From Ctenosaura bakeri (taxonomy: Eukaryota; Chordata; Lepidosauria; Squamata; Iguanidae), in NCBI GenBank assembly GCA_948474755.1, contig CAOLHI010001297.1, forward strand, positions 248,001-312,000: a DNA stretch of 64,000 bases, in the 5' to 3' direction. Shown piece by piece: positions 1-9,690 of this stretch. The notes beneath the pieces are model-generated. The model did no database searches. It was not told the DNA's origin and worked only from the letters and a program-made list of their open reading frames with translations. A program made the translations under genes and the position numbers. Numbering within the stretch: position 1 is the first letter of the stretch; each line of letters starts with the position of its first letter.

Positions 1-742
1 CGGACTTATCTCCATTAATTAATAATTGAGCTTTGCAGTTGAGATATATTTGTTTTATCCAAATTATGAACTTTTCTCCGCAGTCAAGTCTTTTTAATAA
101 TTCAAATAGAAATTCATGATCCACATTATCAAAGGCCTTTTCGGCATCTACGAAGATCATCATGCATTTTTTCTCGTTATATTTTCCATAATATTCCAAC
201 ATATTAATCACCGTCCGGATGTTATCTCTGATATATCTCTTAGGTAGAAATCCACTCTGATCTTCGTGGATCATTTCTTGTAGTATGAATTTTAGTCTAT
301 TTGCAAGTATTTTTGTAAACACTTTATAATCAATATTTAGTAGAGATATCGGTCTGTAACTGTTAGGATTTGTCGGATCTTTTCCCTCCTTTAATATTAA
401 GGTTATGTTAGCTTCGTTCCATGAATCTGGTTTGCCTTCCTTCTTAATTTCATTAAACATCTTTCTCATCAGTTCTCTTAGTTCTTCTTGCAATTCTTTG
501 TAGTATAGTCCGGTAAAACCGTCCGGACCCGGGGCTTTTCCAATTTTGATTTCTTTTATTGCATTTATTACTTCCATGCATGTGATTTCTGCATTTAAAC
601 TATTCCTTTGATCTTCTGTTAACTTTATCAAATATTGATTATCTAAGTATTCTTCTATCTTCTTCACCTTATTACTTTTTATCTGCTCTTGATATAGCTC
701 TTTATAGTATTTCCTAAATACATTCATTATAATTTTCTGATC
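1..742 (-). CDS. L1 LINE ORF2, reverse transcriptase part, runs off the left edge
   Basis: Read on the minus strand from 742 down to 1, one frame stays open for about 247 codons without a stop and continues beyond the window. It contains L1-type reverse transcriptase motifs in order: FRKYYKELY, then GKAPGPDGF (about 545-515), SYRPISLLN (about 360-330), EDQSGFLP (about 265-240) and FVDAEKAFDNV (about 160-120), whose first Asp is the expected catalytic Asp of RT motif A. The YADD/FADD box lies outside the window. L1 ORF2 nicks DNA and copies its RNA at the nick. The endonuclease domain is absent because the frame ends at the junction near 743. Open frame plus several retained CpGs suggest a young copy. 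The protein differs clearly from the L1 at 1899-4478, so it is another lineage. Confidence 0.9.
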
Positions 743-1140
743 AAGATGGCGGACCGAGTGGTTGTGTAAAGGCAAGTCTGCCAGTACATGATCACCCAGC
801 GAGGCGAAATCGGCTTGGGAGGAACATACAAGAGCCGATCAAATGCTCCCCCGGTAAAGGGAGTTCAGAGGGTCCTGAAGAGGGCTTGATAGCTCGACTT
901 CTGAAAGATATAGGGGAGATTATCCTTCTATGTTGAGAGACGAAGACGAGCGGGAGCCAAAAGGAACCACAGCCACTCTGGGCAGCTGCTGGAGTGGCGA
1001 AGGGACGCTAAAGCCTTTCTTTTTTTTTTAATGAACAACAAGTAAGTGCGACTCCTGAAAGAACTTAAGTGGATCTTATCAATTTAGAATTAAAAAGTGA
1101 GAAGAAAGAATCCAAAGCTAATTTTCAAAGTCCTGCAGAC
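743..1140 (+). mobile_element. L1 5' UTR-like segment, inverted relative to the adjoining ORF2
   Basis: From about 743 the sequence changes to a GC-richer, CpG-containing stretch beginning AAGATGGCGG, the YY1-type motif found at the very start of many vertebrate L1 5' UTRs. It reads on the plus strand, opposite to the ORF2 fragment at 1-742, with no spacer. There is a T-rich tract at about 1018-1030. The right boundary is uncertain. I infer the 5' end of the same L1, inverted by twin priming; a separate plus-strand L1 ending here is the alternative. Confidence 0.5.
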
Positions 1141-1340
1141 ATAATATGGGCTAGGGAAAAAAAAATAAAGGGGGAAAAATCCTACCCATCCCTGAAGCAA
1201 CCAGACAAGTCCCACGATGCACAGAGGGCAGGAGGGTGAGCTGCACTGCAAAGATCCAAAGAGTCATGTGAAGGGACGATTAGACCTTAAATAGTCCTTG
1301 ACTCCACCCCATCATATGGTGCATTCTAGCACCCTGTGTC
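1141..1340. other. Unassigned sequence left of the L1 insertion
   Basis: No gene or named repeat is recognised. Together with 4498-4543 this formed one continuous locus before the 3.1 kb L1 inserted: the sequence on the two sides joins at AGCTTCCAATCCCTCTA. It may still belong to the older L1 5' UTR segment on its left. Confidence 0.4.
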
Positions 1341-1357
1341 AGCTTCCAATCCCTCTA
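1341..1357. repeat. Target-site duplication of the L1, left copy
   Basis: The 17 bases AGCTTCCAATCCCTCTA are repeated without mismatch at 4481-4497. The copy lies directly next to the T9 run (1358-1366) that is the A-tail of the minus-strand L1. On the plus strand the inferred nick (CTCT/A) is a pyrimidine-to-purine step, acceptable for L1 endonuclease though not the TTTT/A ideal. Confidence 0.93.
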
Positions 1358-4300
1358 TTTTTTTTTAATTTTATTAAACTATAACACAAAAACAAACGAA
1401 AAATAAAACACCATGTGTTATACATAATAGTGAATTAAAAAACAAACAAACAAACGAAACAAAACAAATTTATTTCCCTTCTTTTAAACAATGCAAACTT
1501 ATATTATTGTTTTTCCCTTCCCCTAAAATCATAAACTTGTTCAGCTTGTTCCATTCATACAACTTATACATTTTTGTTACGTATCTTCAATTCTTATTTT
1601 CATTATATTCATTTTTATTATTATACTTTCACTCTTAATTCAATATTTTTCACTCCCATTTAATCTCTTACTATTATTAATTATAAACTTATTACTTAAT
1701 ATCTCTAATAATAACCTCTCTCTAAAACCAATTACCTTTTAACTTTTTTTTCCCCTTTTAAACATTGAACATCACATATCAAATTACATCTATAAATCAC
1801 AAGTTTAACACACACAGATAATAAACAATATAAAAATACAAAATAAAAGATAAAAGTAATAATAAAAAAAAACCCACCCCCCAGAGCCAACTTTTTATTT
1901 AATCCACTTTCCAAAATTGCCATTCTTCTTTTAACAGGGTAGCATTACCATCTCTTTTCAGAACTTTTTCTAAAAATATTTTCCAAATTTCTTCAAAATC
2001 ATTTGTTTTTACCAAACCTTTCATAAACCTAATTCTACATGTTAGTTTATCATTAATTGCAATTTTCCACACTTCTTTATACCATTCTTCTATTTGAAAT
2101 TTTTCATTTGTCTTCCATTTTTTTGCTATTATTAATCTCGCTGCAGTTAACAAATTTGTTATTAATTCTTTCTTTGCCTGAGTACACTCTACCTTATTAT
2201 ATATGGACAACAGCGCTATATTTGGACATACTGGTATTTCTAATCCTATAATCTCTTTTATCTCTTTAAAAACCTTTTGCCAAAATTCCTTTATCTTGTT
2301 GCAATTCCACCACGTATGCATATATGTACCAATTTCTTGACATCCTCTCCAACACAATCTTGAATATTTCTCATTTATTTGATTTAATTTCACTGGAGTC
2401 AAGTACCATTTCCAAACTATTTTATAATAATTCTCTTTTATTCTTATTGATAATTTTTTTAAATGACGTTGTTCCCAAATTTTTCTCCATTCTTGTATAT
2501 CTATAGTTTGTACTGTCTCTTCCTCCCATATTTTTCTAAGATAATCCTCTTCTTGTTCTTTTGCTAATATTTTATATATTTCACTTATACTACCTTTTAA
2601 TATTTCATTTTCTTGCATATTTTCTCTTTGAATAATAATTTGTTCAAATTTAGTATATTCTTTAAAATCTTTAACATATCTTTTCATACTCTTTGTCCAT
2701 TGCTCTAGTTGTATATAATTTAACCAAGATATCTTAGTTTCCTGCAATCTCTCTTTCATTCTTTCTTTGTTTATCATTATTTTCATCCAATCTTTTAATC
2801 TATATATTTTTTGTTTTTTTATTTCTTTCTCTATTATTTCTCTTAAATTTATTGGAAATTTTTCCATCATTACTATCGGAGTTAATATTGATATATTCGG
2901 TATCAATTTTCTTTTATTTTTCTTCCATATTTCTATTATATTTTTTATAAAAGGATTTTCTATTTTTTCCATTTCTTTCTTTGAAAAATTCCTAAAAAAT
3001 ATATTTTCTAATTTCATCTCAATATTCTTATCTTCTGTCTCTAACCAAGCTAAATCACTGTTTCCTGAAACTCCATCTATGATATATCTCAATTGATTTG
3101 CATAATAATACCATTTTAAATTTGGAAGTCCCAGGCCACCTTCTTTTTGACTTTTATACCAATATTTTTTATTAATCCTCGATTTCTTATTTCCATTACA
3201 AAAATTATTTAATATCTTTTGCCACTCCTTTAACTCTTCCTCTGATACTTTTATTGGTAACATTCTAAACAAAAAATTAATTTTAGGTAAAATTTTCATT
3301 TTTACCACTGCTATTCTACCAAACCACGATAACTTTATATTTTTATAATCCTCTAATTTCCGTTTAATTTCTAATCTTAATTTCTTGAAATTTTTTTCTT
3401 GTAGTCCTTGTAAATTTTTTGTAATATCTATTCCTAAATATTTAATTGATTCTTTTACTTTAAGTAATCCTCTTTTACTACTTATAAATTTTTGTACTTC
3501 TTCTTTAGTATAATTAAATAACATTATTTCTGATTTGGCCCAATTTATTTTCAATCCTGTCTTCTCCCCAAACTCTTTTAAATGTTTATCTATTCTATCT
3601 ATCTTTTCAACCGGATCTTTAATTGTCAACAATGTATCATCTGCAAATAAGCTTATTTTATTTTTCTCCTTAGCTCCAATTCCTTCCAAATTCTCATCAT
3701 TTCTTATCACATTCGCTAATATTTCTATAACTATTGCAAATAAAACTGGAGATAATGGACATCCTTGTCTTGTTCCTCTTGTTATTTGAATCTGATCTGT
3801 AAATCCATCATTTACCATCACTACAGATGTATTATATGAATATAATTGATTTATTAACCCTTTAAATCTTTCTCCTAATCCTATTTTATTTAAAATTGTT
3901 TTTAACACCGGCCATTCCACACAATCAAAGGCTTTAAATATATCTAACGCTAAAATTCCAGCTTTTTGTTTTTCTCTGTCCATTATATTTATTTTATTTA
4001 TCGTTTTCCCTATTAAATTTGCCATCTGTCTTCCTTGAATAAAACCACATTGATCTTTATGTATATATTTATAAATAAATTTATTTAACCTCTTCGCCAT
4101 TATTGCTGTCAAAATTTTTGCATCTTGGTTTATTAAAGATATTGGTCTATAAGAACCTGGATCCATAGGATCCTTATTTGGTTTTAAAATTAATATTATT
4201 AATGACTGCTTCCATGATAATGGAATTTTTCCACCCCTTAATATACTATTATATAACCCTTTTAGTTTAGGGATTAAACCTTTTTTAAATGTTTTATAGT

Positions 4301-4480
4301 ATTCTGGACCTAATCCATCCAATCCTGGTGATTTTCCTCCTTTTAAGTTATTTATTACTTCTTCTATTTCCTCTTCTGATATCATTTCTTCCATCAATCC
4401 TTTATCTTGTTCTGTTAATCTTACTTTCCAATTTTTATTAATATAGTCCTCTATATTCTCTACAGATTTATCTTCTGCTA
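1358..4480 (-). mobile_element. 5'-truncated L1 retrotransposon insertion, 3.1 kb
   Basis: The element lies on the minus strand between two perfect 17-bp target-site duplications. Its 3' end at 1358 is an A9 tail preceded by a polyadenylation signal AATAAA (plus-strand TTTATT at 1370-1375). The 3' UTR (about 1367-1898) is A/T-rich. The body is the C-terminal two thirds of ORF2. The 5' end at 4480 cuts into ORF2, so the 5' UTR, ORF1 and the endonuclease domain are missing and the copy is dead on arrival. A perfect duplication, clear tail and undamaged long frame argue for a recent insertion. The L1 family is unlike the L1 at 1-742. Confidence 0.95.
1899..4478 (-). CDS. L1 ORF2p fragment: reverse transcriptase to C-terminal zinc-knuckle
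   Basis: The frame is open from the truncation point (first full codon at 4478) to the stop at 1899, 859 codons; L1 ORF2p is usually about 1,275 residues, so roughly the first third (endonuclease) is missing. The first ATG is internal and not a natural start. Motifs in order include YRPISLINQD, QCGFIQGRQM, LALDIFKAFDCV (RT motif A Asp), GTRQGCPLSP (motif B), FADDTLL (catalytic Asp pair, motif C), KINWAKSEIM and IKYLGI. Near the C-terminus CWRGCQEIGTYMHTWWNC fits the L1 pattern CX3CX7HX4C. No frameshift or stop is seen. In an intact element the protein primes reverse transcription at a chromosomal nick; this fragment lacks the nicking domain and any own promoter. Confidence 0.95.
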   Translation of the reverse strand, partial: AEDKSVENIEDYINKNWKVRLTEQDKGLMEEMISEEEIEEVINNLKGGKSPGLDGLGPEYYKTFKKGLIPKLKGLYNSILRGGKIPLSWKQSLIILILKPNKDPMDPGSYRPISLINQDAKILTAIMAKRLNKFIYKYIHKDQCGFIQGRQMANLIGKTINKINIMDREKQKAGILALDIFKAFDCVEWPVLKTILNKIGLGERFKGLINQLYSYNTSVVMVNDGFTDQIQITRGTRQGCPLSPVLFAIVIEILANVIRNDENLEGIGAKEKNKISLFADDTLLTIKDPVEKIDRIDKHLKEFGEKTGLKINWAKSEIMLFNYTKEEVQKFISSKRGLLKVKESIKYLGIDITKNLQGLQEKNFKKLRLEIKRKLEDYKNIKLSWFGRIAVVKMKILPKINFLFRMLPIKVSEEELKEWQKILNNFCNGNKKSRINKKYWYKSQKEGGLGLPNLKWYYYANQLRYIIDGVSGNSDLAWLETEDKNIEMKLENIFFRNFSKKEMEKIENPFIKNIIEIWKKNKRKLIPNISILTPIVMMEKFPINLREIIEKEIKKQKIYRLKDWMKIMINKERMKERLQETKISWLNYIQLEQWTKSMKRYVKDFKEYTKFEQIIIQRENMQENEILKGSISEIYKILAKEQEEDYLRKIWEEETVQTIDIQEWRKIWEQRHLKKLSIRIKENYYKIVWKWYLTPVKLNQINEKYSRLCWRGCQEIGTYMHTWWNCNKIKEFWQKVFKEIKEIIGLEIPVCPNIALLSIYNKVECTQAKKELITNLLTAARLIIAKKWKTNEKFQIEEWYKEVWKIAINDKLTCRIRFMKGLVKTNDFEEIWKIFLEKVLKRDGNATLLKEEWQFWKVD

Positions 4481-4497
4481 AGCTTCCAATCCCTCTA
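4481..4497. repeat. Target-site duplication of the L1, right copy
   Basis: Exact match to 1341-1357. It marks the 5' truncation point of the minus-strand L1; the upstream base of the element is at 4480. Confidence 0.93.
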
Positions 4498-4543
4498 GTC
4501 TCTTCCCATGAAGGTTATTAAAATCCTGCCCTCTCCTGAAGTG

Positions 4544-4560
4544 TTTTTTTTTTTTTTTTT
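4544..4560. repeat. T17 homopolymer
   Basis: A run of 17 T. It may be the A-tail of an unrecognised minus-strand retroelement, but no body can be assigned to it. Confidence 0.7.
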
Positions 4561-5334
4561 GCAATGCAAGTGCAGGTAGGTAAAATCAATCAATCAATTA
4601 ATCAACTGATTATGTATAATTTTTGAATGGATATTGAAAATTGTTTAGCTTCATCAGATGCAAGAATCTCTCATGTTTACTTCTAATTTCTCTGTATGTG
4701 AAATCAAAAGACAGCCTAGGAATGTGCAGAATATCACTGAAACAGCATGCATGGGTTTATTCAAGCTCTGCCAATGTTCCTCAGGTACTTTTCCTGGCAA
4801 AAAATCCTATAGATTAGCACTGAATTTTACTTTAAGCCTGGAAGCCTATATACCCTATGAGTCACCAACCTGACCAGCTGTAGGTATCTGCATCCCTAGT
4901 TTTTACAGTGACTGAGTCAAAGCTGGAAAATCTTCTGTGAACATACTCTCCTCATTGATAATGAAAGGAAGCATTTTGGTGAGAAGCAATAAATATAGGC
5001 TATAGTTCTTTATTTTACTATTCCACAACCTTCATGATATGGTGATTTCCAGTAACAGTAAGAGGTTTTTAACACAACCAAACCATTACTAAAAAATGGA
5101 AAAAGCCATATTGTAAGCAGTAGGTAAAATGCCATAAATATAAGGTGATAATGTCTTCCCAGTGTGATACAGAATAATAATAGCCCAAGAATTTATTTTA
5201 AAGGCCTTAATTGTTTTGACAGTGTCACACTCAGCTTCTATAGCCATGTCATTTGGTGGCAGGCAAAGATCTTTTTTTTGGATCAATAGTTGTGATCCAC
5301 TTTATCTTCGGAGCATTTCATGACTCAGATTGCC
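4561..5334. other. No recognised feature
   Basis: A short ATCA-type run lies at about 4585-4605. No long frame, splice-bounded exon or known repeat was recognised. Confidence 0.4.
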
Positions 5335-5532
5335 AGCAGCAGCTTGAATATTGACTCAGACAGGGGTGAGTCTGTAAGACTGCCCACAGAGAGATCCTAG
5401 CTGGACCTTGACACTGATCTTGAGTCCACCAACCAGGGATTATCAGAATCTGGGACCACCAAACCTAAAATCCCTGACTTTGAAACAGAAACCTCAGGAA
5501 GTGAATCTCCTGAGCCAGATCCCATTGAATAG
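5335..5532 (+). pseudogene. Decayed acidic, Ser/Pro/Glu-rich coding-like stretch
   Basis: One plus-strand frame reads an acidic, low-complexity peptide of about 65 residues, broken by one TAG after about 22 codons and ended by TAG at 5530-5532. Its end, TETSGSESPEPDPIE, resembles linker regions of retrotransposon gag-like or host proteins, but I recognise no family. It could be a decayed piece of an LTR-element gag region or chance. No start or splice context supports a gene. Confidence 0.25.
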
Positions 5533-5849
5533 TTAAAATCCCAGGTCCTAAAGACCTTACATGTTCAATTACTTACAAGGGTCAATTGAGTGTCAGGCTC
5601 AAACTACAGATCTTTCTTTAAGAAGCTGCACAACAGTCCTTCCTCTTATCCTATGGTTAGTAATGAATTTTGTCTCTTTTCTCTTCTGGAATAACTGATT
5701 TCTACCACATAGGACAACCACCCTCAAATTTTCAGTGTCAGTTCCCTGTGAGTGACATGCTGTCACCAGAAGTTTTCTTCAAGTCCATACTCTTATGCTT
5801 ACATGTGTATAAAGAATACTAAATTGATTCATACACAGTCTATCTCCCT

Positions 5850-5862
5850 TTCTCTCTCTCTC

Positions 5863-5899
<37 letters not shown>
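5850..5899. repeat. (TC)n/(AC)n compound microsatellite
   Basis: CT dinucleotides with one TCAT interruption change directly into an AC run. Confidence 0.9.
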
Positions 5900-5900
<1 letters not shown>

Positions 5901-5990
5901 TCATAATGCATTGTGAATAAGTAGAAGGTGTGAGTGGATGAAAAAAAAAGGGTGCTTTATTATAGTATAGACCTGAGATGTTAATATAGG

Positions 5991-6276
5991 TGCAGTGGGC
6001 CCTCCATATCTGCAGGAGTTTGGTTCCAGGATCTCATGTGGATACCTGCGGATGCCCAAGTTCCATTATAAACAATTGTTTAGTAAAATGGTATCCCACG
6101 CACACACACGCAGCACACACACACACACATATTCATATCACACACACACACACATACACATGCACACACGCACACACCTCAAAGATTTGCTTTTCAGATC
6201 CTTTTTAAATATTTAGGGGTTGTGGCTTGGTTGAATTTGTGGATGCAGAATCTATTGATACAGAGCGCCAGCTGCA
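5991..6276. mobile_element. Tigger/MER2-like non-autonomous DNA transposon with internal CA microsatellite
   Basis: The left end TGCAGTGGGCCCTCCATATC and the reverse complement of the right end (TGCAGCTGGCGCTCTGTATC) are imperfect inverted repeats. The left subterminal part (GGATACCTGCGGATGCCCAAG) and the right subterminal GGTTGAATTTGTGGATGC match the well-known termini of pogo/Tigger (Tc1-mariner) MITEs. No transposase is present. The middle (6097-6178) has become a long CA-rich microsatellite. The TA duplication cannot be placed unambiguously. Confidence 0.7.
6097..6178. repeat. (CA)n-rich microsatellite within the Tigger-like element
   Basis: Interrupted CA repeats with CG, TA and TG variants. 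Open frames crossing it encode only Thr-His repeats and are not genes. Confidence 0.9.
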
Positions 6277-7286
6277 TATTCACTTCTCTCTATAGTCAAA
6301 ACATAGCTTTTCATTAAAGCCCGTGGGTCTAATTGATTTTATTCACTTTGGACATGTGGTATAGTTTGTCCTATTTTAAATTGTTTTAAGTGGTTTTAAA
6401 TTGACTACTTTCAGCTGAAAAAAAGTATTGAATACATTTATTTAAGTTGCAATGTAAAACTGTTTAACAGCATTCATCTTCCATACAGAGTATAGTCCTA
6501 TACAGTTTTAGATCAGAAACTCTGATGAAATGGGCTGTGTCCACAAAAGATTGTGCTAGAAATTTTTTCTTCCAGGTTAGTCTCAGAGGTGCTCTTGGAT
6601 TTTCTCACTATGCTATCATCCAATCTACTCTCAATAAACAGCGAAACTCTCACTATATCATCGGATCTTTTTCCTTCCACCCTCAATGAACCATTTTTTT
6701 CTCTTTCCACTGTCTCATCCCACTGTATTTTAAATCAATATTCTCATCCAATCCCTTTTTATGCCCCAATTCACATTCTCAGCCAATCTCTCCCTGAGAA
6801 GCCTATTTCTATTTGCCCTATTAGCACTAATTACTATGATACAAACCCCACTTAATCGAAATGTCCATTCTCCAACAACTGTGTAGAACCCATGAGGGCT
6901 AGTTAGACTGAATAAAAGAGTTCAATAACTACCTCTTGTCAGAACAAGTTCTCCTTTCTTTGGGACCTACTCATGTCCCTGAAGAGCCTGTCTTAACTAT
7001 TTTCATTTTTGTTTTTTCTGGATTCAGGAACTAAAGTGGATACTATAAACTCATTGTTCATCACCCTGTGATTTTGCTCTCACGTCTAAAATTCTGCTAA
7101 ATGTGATTTCTCCAGGAATTTGATCTCACCAGCACCAGAATAGATTCAATAAGCAAGTGGCATATGGTGAACTCAAGGATCAGTAGGTGAACTCAGGGTG
7201 GAAGATACATGATCTTGAGCCATATAGGCAATGTGTGCACAGATAAACATGCTGTGGTCATTCCCTGTATTCCTGGGGAGATCAAC
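6277..7286. other. No recognised feature
   Basis: AT-rich single-copy-looking sequence. Short frames here have no supporting context. Confidence 0.35.
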
Positions 7287-7517
7287 CTAAGGACACCATG
7301 CCCTAAAACTATGTAAACTAGTTTTAACACAACATTTCCAAAAACTTCGGTCTACTCTATCAGTTGACAAATTCAGTAAGTTGGTATTCTTCCGAACAGG
7401 AGAATAAACTTCATCTTTCAGTGTATCAGCAGGAAAACCACTGCTACATTCTGATCTTGGCCCTTCATCTTTTGTTGTTGAGATGGTCAGATCTACAGAC
7501 ATTTTGATTGTCTCCAT
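7287..7517 (-). other. Possible coding exon (76 codons), unidentified
   Basis: On the minus strand an ATG at 7517-7515 stands in a strong vertebrate start context (GCCAGCATGG) and opens 76 codons. The composition is balanced (Ser, Thr, Asp, Glu, Lys), unlike the low-complexity chance frames elsewhere; the first part reads METIKMSVDLTISTTKDEG. No repeat family was seen here. Donor-like GT dinucleotides exist within the frame but none is a clear consensus. I do not recognise a protein family. It may be a first coding exon, a processed pseudogene fragment or chance. Confidence 0.2.
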
Positions 7518-7889
7518 GCTGGCATCTCCCCCATGAAATTAAATAAAAGGCATGAGCCGGAGGGAACCTGGATGAAAGGTTATGAAAGAAGTGAAAGCGA
7601 GAGGACTCTGGGGATATGACACATACAGAAGAATTCTGCTTTATTCAACCTTTCTTTTTTCCTGTCTTTCTTTACTGAATATTGGCAGAAAGCCTTTGGC
7701 TGAAGTCCCAGAAGCAGGAATGCTTCCAGAAGATGGTGCTGGGGGACTTCAATTCAACCTCATGGTTTTTGGCTTATGGGATTATTCAAGGTTCCGTTCT
7801 GTTATTTGTGATTTTTAAAAACCTACAACAGAAATCAAACATTGCATATAATAGATATTACACTGTTGTCAGTATAATTCTGAAACTCT

Positions 7890-9690
7890 GTTCTTGTTGT
7901 TATTAACTGCTGTCAAGTCAACTTTGACTTACGGTGACCATATAATGAGAAACCTCCAAGTCACACTGCTATCAACAGCCCTGCTCAAGTCTTATACATT
8001 CAGGGCTGCTGTGACTTCCTCGATTGACTCTATTCATCTGCAGTGCAGCCTTCCTCTTTTCCTACTGCCTTCTACCATTTCTGTTGCTGCTGTTCTTGTT
8101 CTTCTTGGGTGTCTTCAAGTCATTTCCAACTGATGGAGTTCCTACTTTACCAAGCCTTACCTACCTTACCTTTCTAATGAGCCAGGTCTTCTCATGATAT
8201 ATCCAAAGTACAACAGTTTCAGCTTAGTCATCTTGGCTTCTAGAGAGAGGCTTGATTTGCTCAAAGACCCATTCATTTTTCTTCTAGCAGACCAAGGAAT
8301 CCATAAAACCCTTCTCAAGTTTCACATTTCAAAGGAGTTGATTCTTTTCTCATCATCTTTCTTTACTGGCCACCTTTTACAACCATGTACAGAAACTGGA
8401 AAAGTGATCGCATGGACAATGCTAACTTAGGTATCCATTGATATCAAAGATATCTTTATACTACAGGATTTTATCTAGTTCCTTCATAGTTGCCCATCCA
8501 AGGCCCAGTTTTGTTTTTTGTTTTGCTTTGTTTTTAATTTCTTGACTGCAGTCTCCATTCCAATTAATGACTGAGCCAAGGTATGGAAAATCATGAACTA
8601 TTTTGATGACTTCATTGTCTACATTAAAGTTATGTAAATCATCTATGGTCATTATTTTTGTTTTCTTAATGTTCAACTGTAAATGTGCCTTTGCACTTTC
8701 TTCCTTGACTTTCTTCAGCAATTGTTCCAAGCCTTTGCTATTTTCTGCTAAAAGTATGATGGTCATTTGCATATCTTTAAATTGTTGATGCTGCTTACTC
8801 CCAAGTTTCCCTCCGCCTTTCTCTGTTTCCAATCTTGCTTTACATATAATAAGTTCAATGTACAAGTAAAACAGAAAGAATGATAAAATGTACCCTTGCC
8901 TTACCCCCTTCCCAGCGGGAAACCATTCTGTTTCTCCATATTCCATCCTGACAGTAGCTTCTTGTCTTGAGTACAAGCTATGATTCAGGACAATCAGGAC
9001 AACTGAATGTTGAGGCATGCTCATTTCTCTAAGACAAATCCATAGTTTTCATGATCTACACAATCAAAGTCTTTCTTACAATTTCTAAAATACAGGCTAT
9101 TTTTTTCCTGAAATTCTTTGGTGCACTTAATAACCCAACATATGTTTGGAATATGATCACTAGTGCTTCTTCCTTTCCTGAACCCAGCTTGGACATGTGG
9201 CATTTCTCTCTCCAGATATGGTAAAGGTATTTGTCGTAGAATTTTGATCTTCACATTGCTTGCATGGGAAATTAATACAATGATCCTGTCATTACTGCAA
9301 TCTCTAGGGTCCCCTTTCATGAGGTCTGGAATGTATTTTGAGTGTTTCCAATCTGTGGGCCAATGTTTTGTTTTCCATATTTATTGACAGGTTTTAGTTC
9401 AAATAGATTCTGTGTCTCTAGCATGAAGCAGCTCTACTGGTATGCCATCTCTTAGTGATTTACTTCTCCCAAATGGTCTGACTGGAGCTTTCACTTCATT
9501 TTCTAAAATTGTAGATTCATCTTCAGATCATTCTTCCTTGAATGAATCTGTCATCCTTCCATCTCTTTTATGTATTTCTTCAATGTCATGTTTTCATCAT
9601 CATTTTTTTATGTCTACTTGGTCATGTAAAATGTTCCCCTGCTGTTCTTATCTCTCAATTTCTAATCATCTCTAAAAGATTGTAGATGTC
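7890..9690 (-). mobile_element. RTE/BovB-like LINE, decayed, 3' part
   Basis: Minus-strand reading gives pieces of an RTE-clade ORF: GIPVELL (about 9435), the LISHASNVKIKILR block, PHVQAGFRKGRSTSD and KKDFDCVDHE (motif A) at 9021-9320, then GKGVRQGYILSF (motif B), LQLNIKKTKIM, FPYLGSVINWNGDCSQEIK and ATMKELDKIL at 8461-9024. A frameshift separates the two open parts and other stops occur, so it is dead. These blocks are those of BovB-type elements, with GDCSQEI the most diagnostic. The 3' part (7890-8460) repeats in the copies at 24676 and 60255. RTE elements are reverse transcribed at the target and have no long A-tail. Confidence 0.85.
8083..8160 (-). mobile_element. SINE tail-like remnant nested in the RTE copy
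   Basis: The stretch TGTTGCTGCTGTTCTTG followed by GTGTCTTCAAGTCATTTCC interrupts the RTE 3' region relative to the other copies. A (TTG)n-like tract plus a TTCAAGTC-TTTCC box is the pattern of tRNA-derived SINE tails common in squamates, inserted in minus orientation. Heavily decayed. Confidence 0.4.

Noticed and set aside
1732..1923. 63-codon frame overlapping the end of L1 ORF2
   Set aside because: Falls in the L1 3' UTR; no known L1 protein there.
2057..3789. Plus-strand hydrophobic frames opposite the L1 ORF2
   Set aside because: Antisense shadows of an A-rich coding sequence; Leu/Ile/Phe-rich only because of that.
4395..4397. TTG as the start of the L1 ORF2 frame
   Set aside because: The frame is open upstream to the truncation point at 4480; the real start lay in the missing 5' part.
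6740..6880. Impression of mitochondrial-like codons (TTAGCACTAATTACTATGAT)
   Set aside because: Could not be matched to a specific mitochondrial gene; too short and C-poor to support a nuclear mitochondrial insertion.
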